A stretch of 64,000 nucleotides of DNA. Source: JACSRF01 sp964504445. Its GTDB lineage: Bacteria; Chloroflexota; Anaerolineae; Promineifilales; Promineifilaceae. Under the pieces are notes generated by a model. That model worked only from the letters and a program-made list of their open reading frames with translations, was not told the origin of the DNA and searched no databases. Below are positions 45,401 through 50,776 of this stretch, piece after piece; position 1 is the first letter of the stretch; each line of letters starts with the position of its first letter. Both the position numbers and the translations under genes were made by a program. Where the stretch lies: positions 1-64,000 of the forward strand of contig CAZDEO010000014.1 in NCBI GenBank assembly GCA_964504445.1, read 5' to 3'.

Positions 45401-45795
45401 ACAGCGAAAAACATTACTATTCCGACTCGTCGGGCAAGTCGGGCGGGCAGAAGGCGAAGCTGGCTTATACCATTTTGGCATCGGCCATCGCCTTCCAGTT
45501 TGGCCTGGAGCGCGGGGCGAGCAAATCACAATCCTTCCGTTTTGTCGTCGTGGATGAAGCGTTTAGCCGCTCTGACGAGAATAACTCGCGCTATGCCATG
45601 CAGTTGTTCAAGGAATTGGATTTGCAGCTTTTGGTGGTTACGCCTCTGACCGGCATCCATATTGTTGAGCCGTACATCAGCGCCTGCCATTTTGTGTGGA
45701 ACAACAGCGAAGGCAACCATTCGCAGGTGCATACGATGAGCATTCAACAGTTCCGCGAGGAGCGGCAGGGGTTTTTTCAGGCTCAGTCACATTAA
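42454..45795 (+). CDS. jetC: Wadjet system SMC-like ATPase JetC
   Basis: A 1113-residue MukB-like motor that extrudes DNA loops. Walker A is GENGSGKST (residues 49-57), followed by NIKRNYNQSAGNGRRERSEYTYMRGAYGR, characteristic of the JetC/MksB group. Long coiled coils (about 230-480 and 620-790) flank a central hinge region. The C-terminus has SSGKSGGQKAKLAYTILAS (signature) and FRFVVVDEAFSRSDENNSRYA (Walker B, D1034/E1035). It begins 9 bases after the restored toxin stop and 6 bases separate it from jetD. Seven or eight ACGGCCGT copies occur, mostly read as NGR or YGR. Confidence 0.95.
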   Translation: MQHSLWDFSSNGRSRTGFRLHTLELYNWGTFDDQVWRIQPAGDTALLTGENGSGKSTLVDALLTLLVPNIKRNYNQSAGNGRRERSEYTYMRGAYGRLQADEGYSAHVQYLRDKNSYAVLLAHFHNDGYDQDVTLAQVFWLTDSIKKFHVVATCPLTIQEHFSGFETIKELKTRLRNIKGVGVEDQFNRYSQQFRKLFGLRSDKALDLFNQTVTIKEIGELNDFVRQHMLEKTDAQEKIGQLQEHYENLMLAYQAMQRAEHQLALLGPLADEARKYEAAQAEIDILRGCQEAIPIYFAGRKWQLLKDAVAAAQQDLAAAQAKLNQFDGQLTRLRQQDTELQIAISNDETGQRLRELEQEIRFTRQSQQRKQTDARQYDRIAQALKLAEFSDEAAFAANRQQAAKLTKQIDDQLETAAEQLRQAQIAENDLTQEQTGIQQELASLHGRSSQIPFPNIQLRAQILDALTIAEADVPFVGELLKVKESERAWEGAIERLLHNFGLRLLVPERHYGRFARYVNENHLNGRLIFHRVAEEAHYRPHQPDTPRALRHKLEIKPDTPYYDWLENELLSHFDYTCADTLAEFDRAQRAITRAGLSKSGGARYEKDDRHAIHDRRRYILGWSNQDKIRALKDALATLEKQLRQAKGQIKQAKEAQENGRVRQTQLQNLLAFADFAQLDWRSDAAHVQQLETQKARLEQSSNRLQQLQADLAQVQAQIADVGQAHNEQSRIVSQLEYQIAAYLQDIDRAKEDVREADDAAMAQYAPRIKAQVTGHITLENVDRLWRDVLTHFRQASDSEQRRANNFMGRLLKLMQEYKDAYPAETADFDAAVESIPEFDRELARIERDDLPKYSERFRRMRDEKVIEAIALFQADLHKYVEEIQENIADLNQSLHTINYTPDTYIQLQTENSRDPEIREFRQLLKDCLVDVGQQRTEEAYEASFAKVRDLITRFKEETRWTAKVTDVRHWLNFAAIERYRADDSEKHYYSDSSGKSGGQKAKLAYTILASAIAFQFGLERGASKSQSFRFVVVDEAFSRSDENNSRYAMQLFKELDLQLLVVTPLTGIHIVEPYISACHFVWNNSEGNHSQVHTMSIQQFREERQGFFQAQSH

Positions 45796-45801
45796 GTTTT
45801 C

Positions 45802-46956
45802 ATGATTACTCCCGACGAGATCAGACAGCAGGCAGAGCGAAAATACCTGGATTTTTTGCGCGCTAACGTGCGTGGGGAGTCGTTTTTTCCATTGGCAATG
45901 CGCTTTCGCAAGGCGAAGGCCAGTGACGATTATCTGGCGCTGCGGCGCTGGGTGGGGGATTTGCTGGCGGGCAGCAAGGCGGAGCGCGGCTTTGGCTATG
46001 TGGTGGCGTTGGAAGAGCGGGAATTGCGACGTTACGGCCGTCAATCCCTCCCCGCCCACATCACCATAGACAGCGCCGACGATTTCCTGCGACTAATTGG
46101 CAAAGGGGCGGAGTTTGAGGCGTGGCAAACGGCCGTTTCCTCCACTCTGGCCCAATTCCCCCAGCTACAAGAATGGCTGGCCCAGTACCCGCAGCGCGTG
46201 CTGCCCTATCTGGCCGTCTGGGACGATTTGCTCATCGTCTCCGCCTACTTCGTGGCCCATCCCCGCCCCAATCTTTATCTGCGCGAGCTGCCTGTGCCGG
46301 TACACACCAAATTCATCGAAGACAATCAGGCCATTCTGCGCTGCTTGCTGGATGAGCTGCTGCCGCCCGTCGCCATTCACACGGATGAAAGTCACTTCGA
46401 GCGCCGCTTTGGCCTGCGCTACGATGAGCCGCAAATCCGCCTGCGCCTGCTGGACGAAGCGTTATGCCTTGCGCTGGGCTGGCCGGCTGCCGATGTAAGT
46501 TTGACGGTATCCGATTGTGCGGCTTTAAGGGGGATGAACGGCCGTACTGCCCTCATTGTCGAAAACAAAATGACCTTTCTCACTCTGCCGCCGGTCTCCA
46601 ATGGGCTGGCCGTCTGGGGCAAAGGCTTCCAGGTGAGTCTGCTACGCGAGGTTGGCTGGTTAGCCGATTGCACCATCTGGTATTGGGGGGATTTGGATGC
46701 GCAGGGCTTCGCTATTTTGTCCCAACTCCGCGGTTATTGGCCGCAGACGCGCTCCTTTTTGATGGATGAGGCCACGTTGGCCAAATACCAGGATTTTGTG
46801 GTTACAGGCACACCGACTGGGGAGATGGCGTTGGCGAATTTAGATGGGGAGGAAACGGCCGTTTGCCACCATCTTCTGACTCGCAGCCTGCGTCTGGAGC
46901 AGGAACGCATCAGCCAGCCAGATGTGGCAGCGGCAATCGGCCGTTTGTGTGGCTAA
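45802..46956 (+). CDS. jetD: Wadjet system nuclease JetD (DUF3322/DUF2220, Toprim)
   Basis: A 384-residue nuclease that cuts the DNA once the SMC motor stalls on a small circle. The N-terminal DUF3322 region holds FFPLAMRFRKAKASDDYLALRRW and ELPVPVHTKFIEDNQAIL. The C-terminal DUF2220/Toprim domain (topoisomerase VI-like) shows E254 in LIVENKMTFL and D297/D299 in YWGDLDAQGF, the expected metal-binding residues. All catalytic positions are intact. Its stop overlaps the stop of the convergent TPR gene by a few bases. Confidence 0.93.
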   Translation: MITPDEIRQQAERKYLDFLRANVRGESFFPLAMRFRKAKASDDYLALRRWVGDLLAGSKAERGFGYVVALEERELRRYGRQSLPAHITIDSADDFLRLIGKGAEFEAWQTAVSSTLAQFPQLQEWLAQYPQRVLPYLAVWDDLLIVSAYFVAHPRPNLYLRELPVPVHTKFIEDNQAILRCLLDELLPPVAIHTDESHFERRFGLRYDEPQIRLRLLDEALCLALGWPAADVSLTVSDCAALRGMNGRTALIVENKMTFLTLPPVSNGLAVWGKGFQVSLLREVGWLADCTIWYWGDLDAQGFAILSQLRGYWPQTRSFLMDEATLAKYQDFVVTGTPTGEMALANLDGEETAVCHHLLTRSLRLEQERISQPDVAAAIGRLCG

Positions 46957-48974
46957 CGTCTTCCTCTTTTCTTCCGCGAACGCCCCAATAACTTCTGCAA
47001 ATCACCCAGTAGCTTATCGGGGCCATCAATGCGCATTTGCCATTGCAAAAGCTCCGGATTATCCTCTTCTATTTGCCGCCACATCTCCAGCCATGATCTT
47101 GCCCCTTCTATTTGTTTATCCGCCAGAGCCAGGTCCATTTCCGCCCGCGCCAAAACGCGAAATTCGCTGATGTGCAATTTAGGCAACATAAGAACGGGCT
47201 TGAGCAGTTCTCGCGCTTCCTCAAGCCGCTTTTCCTGGGTGAGGATACGGGCCAGGGTCACGCGGGCAAATAAATAATCGGGGAATCGGGCGTGGGTTTC
47301 TTCAACCAATGCGCGTGCTTCTTGTTTGCGCCCCTGCCTCTCATAGACCAGAGCCAATTGATTGTAGGCGCTGTAAAAACTTGGAGCAGCCGCAATGACT
47401 TCTTGCAGCATTTGTTCTGCCTCTTCCAGCTTATCATCGAGAAGCAGGTCTGTTGCCTCCTCATGTCTTTGCAGCGCCTCCTCGGATATGCCTTCCACCG
47501 GCTCCGGTTCATCGGTGATTTCAAAGCCCATCATGAACATGTTGCTTTGCTGCCCATCGCGCCACATCGGCACTTCTTTGTTTTCCGGCAGCATGTCCGG
47601 ATGATGTTGGCTGATGAATTGGATGGCTTCGAAGCGTAGGTCGTCGCTGCCGTGTGGGCTGCGGGCAAAATCGTAAAGCACTTCCAGCAGTTCCGGCGTC
47701 TCGACGACGCGAACAAAATTCAGCACAAATTCGCGGGCGGTGCGGTCGCCCAGTTCAAGCATGTGGGGGAAGAGTTGGGGGAGATACGGCCGTTCCGCCA
47801 GTAATGCCTTCATCCCCTGTTCAACGCCCCTGACGCTTTTGCGTTGGATGGTTTTCCCGAAATGCTTGTCAAGTAATTGCTCAATATCTTGCGGGAACCA
47901 ATAGGAAAACGGCCAATACCAGGGCACGCTGCGTTCACCCACAGGCAAACGTTTTTCGGCCAGACTGTCTTGAGCCATATCAAAGGACGGCATTTGTTTA
48001 ACGGCTTTTTGCCATAATTTCCACGCTGATTTTTCATCACCCAGGCGATAAAAAGCGGCGGCTGCCAGGTGTAAAAGAAGGGGGTTCAGGTCACTCCCTT
48101 CGGCAGCAGCCCGCTCGTAAACAGCCTGTATTTTTTCATCATCTCCCAAAAAGGCGAAGGCTTCTGCCTGTTTTGTTGGCAAATCTGGATTGTCGTTACT
48201 AATATTTTCCAAACGCTGGGCATATGCTTGCGCCTGCTCAAAATGCGCAGTCAGGACGGAATAACGCACCAGATTGCCCAAAGCGTGAAAATTGTCGGGG
48301 TCCTGAGCCAACACGTTTTCCGCAGTGGTGGTGGCCTGGGCTATATTTCCCGTCATAAACTGCGCCAGGCTGAGGTTGTTGAGAATGGGTATGGTGTTGG
48401 GTATTTTTTCCAGGATTGCCTCCGCTGCGGGGATGGCGGCATCGGGATGCCCTGATTCGGTGTAGAATCGAACCCGGTCATGCTGCACCATGAGGGTGAG
48501 TTTTTCTTCGGGCGAAACGGCCGTATCACCCAGATCTATTTCCTCTTCTAATAATCGTGGCTCTAACCCCTCCAACAGGGATTGAACCTGCGCAAGATGC
48601 TCAAACTTAGGATGATTGATGGTCAGTTCTTTGGCAAAATGCCAGGCTAATGCTGGGTAAAACAGTTGTAAATGCGCATACACAAGATTATTAAGGGTCT
48701 CGGCTAGATCTTCTCCTCGCTCTAAAGGCAGTAACTGTTCGCCGTAATACGCATATGTGCGCCAATCCTGGATCGCCTCACTTATTTCCAACAAGGCTAG
48801 CAGCATGGGTTTGCTGCCAGGATATTGCCTGACCAAGCGTAAAAGCTGTTTTCGGGCAGCATCTACGTTTCCCTCTTCATACGTGGACATCGCTGCACTT
48901 AATTCGCGTATTAATTTGGTGGACGGCCGTTGGGGTGAGCGCCGATTTTTCCTTTGTTTTTTCCGTTTAGCCAT
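46953..48974 (-). CDS. TPR-repeat protein convergent with jetD
   Basis: A 673-residue, apparently soluble protein. A basic N-terminus (MAKRKKQRKNRRSPQRPSTK) and a basic C-terminus (GRSRKKRGRR) flank helical repeats. TPR-like units are visible at about residues 25-130, 180-330 and 520-650 (for example YNQLALVYERQGRKQEARALVEE). The middle holds a distinct block: WYWPFSYWFPQDIEQLLDKHFGK followed by HEAT-like helices. No enzymatic motif was seen. It is transcribed toward jetD, and the stops overlap on opposite strands. Whether it belongs to the defence system or is simply cargo is unknown. Three ACGGCCGT copies lie inside. Confidence 0.75.
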   Translation of the reverse strand: MAKRKKQRKNRRSPQRPSTKLIRELSAAMSTYEEGNVDAARKQLLRLVRQYPGSKPMLLALLEISEAIQDWRTYAYYGEQLLPLERGEDLAETLNNLVYAHLQLFYPALAWHFAKELTINHPKFEHLAQVQSLLEGLEPRLLEEEIDLGDTAVSPEEKLTLMVQHDRVRFYTESGHPDAAIPAAEAILEKIPNTIPILNNLSLAQFMTGNIAQATTTAENVLAQDPDNFHALGNLVRYSVLTAHFEQAQAYAQRLENISNDNPDLPTKQAEAFAFLGDDEKIQAVYERAAAEGSDLNPLLLHLAAAAFYRLGDEKSAWKLWQKAVKQMPSFDMAQDSLAEKRLPVGERSVPWYWPFSYWFPQDIEQLLDKHFGKTIQRKSVRGVEQGMKALLAERPYLPQLFPHMLELGDRTAREFVLNFVRVVETPELLEVLYDFARSPHGSDDLRFEAIQFISQHHPDMLPENKEVPMWRDGQQSNMFMMGFEITDEPEPVEGISEEALQRHEEATDLLLDDKLEEAEQMLQEVIAAAPSFYSAYNQLALVYERQGRKQEARALVEETHARFPDYLFARVTLARILTQEKRLEEARELLKPVLMLPKLHISEFRVLARAEMDLALADKQIEGARSWLEMWRQIEEDNPELLQWQMRIDGPDKLLGDLQKLLGRSRKKRGRR

Positions 48975-48980
48975 AGAGCG

Positions 48981-48986
48981 ATCCTA
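48981..48986 (-). promoter_or_regulatory. Possible -10 of a leaderless TPR-gene promoter
   Basis: On the minus strand TAGGAT ends 6 bases before the TPR gene ATG, the same spacing as at four plus-strand genes. No -35 was recognised. Confidence 0.3.
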
Positions 48987-49013
48987 TCGTATCTTGCGTG
49001 GTTCAACAACCGG

Positions 49014-49059
49014 GAGCATGGTGTTTCTGCTCGGTAAGGTCATGGGTTCGAGCGCCCGT
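49014..49059 (+). other. Decayed tRNA-like remnant (anticodon-arm-like stem and T-arm)
   Basis: GAGCA/TGCTC can form a stem with a 9-base loop (49014-49032). Then comes GGTAAGGTC and a T-arm-like ATGGG-TTCGAGCG-CCCGT (49042-49059), which pairs over 5 bp but has an 8-base loop instead of 7. The stretch GGTC-TGGGTTCGA matches the T-arm of tRNA-Pro at 39096. No acceptor or D-arm is present. It may be an old attachment site between the Wadjet/TPR part and the AbiE part of the island. Confidence 0.4.
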
Positions 49060-49086
49060 ATTTTTATTGCAGTAATTGACGGTATT

Positions 49087-49095
49087 TGCTATGAT
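49087..49095 (+). promoter_or_regulatory. Extended -10 of a leaderless abiEi promoter
   Basis: TGCTATGAT (TGn plus TATGAT) ends exactly 6 bases before the abiEi ATG and no ribosome site is present, matching the jetA arrangement. Confidence 0.5.
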
Positions 49096-49101
49096 TTAGC
49101 C

Positions 49102-49743
49102 ATGTATTTTCAAAAAGTGTCACCAAACCTTACAAACCTACCCGTATTTGAAAGCGGACACCTCTATGCGGGAGCCGATAATCCCCAACAAGCACAACGG
49201 CAACTCACCGATTGGGTTCGCGCAGGAAAGGTTATTCAGCTTCGGCGGGGTGTATATACTTTGGCCCAACCCCACCAATCAGAGCATCCTCATAGTTATG
49301 TTGTTGCCAATCATATGGTGCGAGCTTCCTATGTCAGCCTGCACACCGCATTGTCTCATTACGATCTTATTCCAGAGCATGTGGCTGTTGTGACAAGCGT
49401 CACGACTGGGCGACCGGGTCAGTGGCAGAATGTGTATGGCCATTTCAGCTACCAACACATTCAAGCGGAACTCTTTTTTGGTTTTGAATACAGGCAAGTT
49501 ACGCAAACGCAGTGGGCGTATATGGCAACACCGGAAAAAGCGTTACTTGATTTAATTTATCTGACACCAGGGGCCGACAAAGAGGGATATATTTGGGCAT
49601 TACGGTTGCAAAATCTGGATCAACTTGATATTGAACGGTTGACGGCTTACGTTGAGCGTATCAAGAAACCTAAGCTTAAGCGCGCCCTGCCTTCTATCGT
49701 CCATATTATTGAAGAAGAGTTAACAGAGTACGTGTCCCTATGA
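49102..49743 (+). CDS. abiEi: AbiEi-family antitoxin/transcriptional regulator (type IV toxin-antitoxin)
   Basis: A 213-residue protein. The N-terminal winged helix (NPQQAQRQLTDWVRAGKVIQLRRGVYTL, about residues 28-55) is followed by the AbiEi C-terminal region (ASYVSLHTALSHYDLIPEHVAVVTSVTTGRPGQW and ATPEKALLDLIYLTPG). It represses its operon and neutralises AbiEii. It overlaps abiEii by four bases (ATGA). Base composition looks poorer in GC than the flanking genes and no ACGGCCGT copy is present, suggesting more recent arrival. Confidence 0.88.
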   Translation: MYFQKVSPNLTNLPVFESGHLYAGADNPQQAQRQLTDWVRAGKVIQLRRGVYTLAQPHQSEHPHSYVVANHMVRASYVSLHTALSHYDLIPEHVAVVTSVTTGRPGQWQNVYGHFSYQHIQAELFFGFEYRQVTQTQWAYMATPEKALLDLIYLTPGADKEGYIWALRLQNLDQLDIERLTAYVERIKKPKLKRALPSIVHIIEEELTEYVSL

Positions 49744-50552
49744 TCCCTTATTTGAAAACGCAAATTGCGGAGGCATTTACCCCAGAAATGCAAAAAGCCA
49801 TTGTGCGTGAATATCTACAGATGCGGATTTTATACAGCTTGCAGAGCGTTGGGGCCATGATTCCCCTGGCTTTTCATGGGGGAACGGCTTTGCGGATTCT
49901 CTATCAGCTGCCCCGCTATTCGGAGGATTTGGATTTTGCATTGGAACGGCAGCCAGAACAATATGATTTTCGCAAATATCTGACCACGATTCAGCGTGAT
50001 ATGACCGCCGAAACGTATGATGTCGAGATCAAGTTGAATGAGGGAAAGGTTGTTTACAGCGCTTTTGTGCGCTTTCGCGGCCTCTTTCACCAGTTGGGTA
50101 TTTCACCCCATAAATCGGAAGTTTTGGCAATTAAATTGGAGATTGATACCCATCCGCCATCAGGTGCAGGGCTAGATACGTCTTTAATTCAACATCATGT
50201 AGCTGTGCACTTACAACATCATGACCAGGCCTCACTGTTGGCCGGCAAACTTCACGCCATTTTGCAGCGTGAATATGTCAAAGGGCGGGACTGGTATGAT
50301 TTATATTGGTATTTGAGTCAGCCGCAGTGGGCATCGCCCAATGTAGCTATGCTGAACGATGCGCTTGTCCAATCTGGTTGGGAAAAGGGTGAGGTGACAA
50401 CCAGCAATTGGCGAGGATATGTACTGGAGCGATTGGCGTCATTGGATTGGTCACAGGTGGTGGCAGATGTACAAAGGTTCTTGATGAAGCAGGAAGAACT
50501 CGTTGAGTTTAAGAAGGAAACAGTTGCGGGTTTGGTAATGGGGCAGGAATGA
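49740..50552 (+). CDS. abiEii: AbiEii-family nucleotidyltransferase toxin
   Basis: A 270-residue toxin of the MNT/DUF1814 family. The nucleotidyltransferase motif is FHGGTALRILYQLPRYSEDLDF (residues about 43-64), with the GG and the DxD acidic pair intact. VLAIKLEIDTHPP, LLAGKLHAILQREYVKGRDWYDLYWYL are the further conserved AbiEii blocks. Known relatives block translation by adding nucleotides to tRNA 3' ends during phage infection. The TGA stop is immediately followed by the right tRNA-derived repeat, so the gene is the outermost island cargo. Confidence 0.88.
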   Translation: MIPYLKTQIAEAFTPEMQKAIVREYLQMRILYSLQSVGAMIPLAFHGGTALRILYQLPRYSEDLDFALERQPEQYDFRKYLTTIQRDMTAETYDVEIKLNEGKVVYSAFVRFRGLFHQLGISPHKSEVLAIKLEIDTHPPSGAGLDTSLIQHHVAVHLQHHDQASLLAGKLHAILQREYVKGRDWYDLYWYLSQPQWASPNVAMLNDALVQSGWEKGEVTTSNWRGYVLERLASLDWSQVVADVQRFLMKQEELVEFKKETVAGLVMGQE

Positions 50553-50582
50553 TCGTGGGGTCGAATCCCGCCGCCCCGACAG
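50553..50582 (+). other. Right attachment repeat (attR): displaced tRNA-Pro 3' end
   Basis: 29 of 30 bases match 39098-39127; the single change is T to G at the first T-loop position, and the last 22 bases are identical. It cannot form a tRNA alone. It is best read as the original chromosomal tRNA 3' end displaced by integration. Confidence 0.85.
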
Positions 50583-50590
50583 GCAAGGTG

Positions 50591-50626
50591 AAAACGGCCG
50601 TTTCTTATGTGAGAGACGGCCGTTTT
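50591..50626. terminator. Bidirectional terminator built from two ACGGCCGT copies
   Basis: AAAACGGCCGT pairs perfectly over 11 bp with ACGGCCGTTTT across a 14-base loop, and five T follow. Each arm contains the genome-wide octamer. It terminates abiE transcription. Before island insertion it would have been the terminator of tRNA-Pro. The rest of the 224-base gap to ppc holds irregular 7-8-base repeats (GTTTGCA, GATTTGCA, GGTTTGT). Confidence 0.85.
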
Positions 50627-50776
50627 TGTATTTAGCTGGTGCACATTATGCGAACTCTAGCCAAACAAGCATGTGTCCATTTCAGGGGTTTTAGGGAGCA
50701 GTTTGACAAGTTTGCAGATTTGCAGGTTTGTTTGTAACCTGTACCCTGTATTTGCACATTTCGCGGAGGTTAATCC

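Larger units (their letters stand above)
39098..50582. mobile_element. tRNA-Pro-associated genomic (defence) island
   Basis: About 11.5 kb bounded by direct repeats of the tRNA-Pro 3' end. It carries an AbiEi-like remnant, jetA-jetB-(vapBC)-jetC-jetD, a TPR protein, a tRNA-like T-arm remnant and abiEi-abiEii. The last gene's stop codon abuts the right repeat. No integrase, transposase or relaxase was recognised on either strand, so the island is non-autonomous or has lost its integrase. The AbiE end is poorer in GC by eye than the flanks, while the Wadjet genes carry many copies of the host-like ACGGCCGT word. Confidence 0.8.

Noticed and set aside
44458..45414. 318-residue open frame antisense to jetC (and similar long antisense frames)
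   Set aside because: It lies wholly inside jetC on the other strand, has no recognisable domain, and reflects the GC-rich codon use of the real gene.
39125..50552. Integrase or recombinase gene expected inside the island
   Set aside because: All sizeable frames on both strands are accounted for by the listed genes. No tyrosine- or serine-recombinase motif was seen, so none is annotated.
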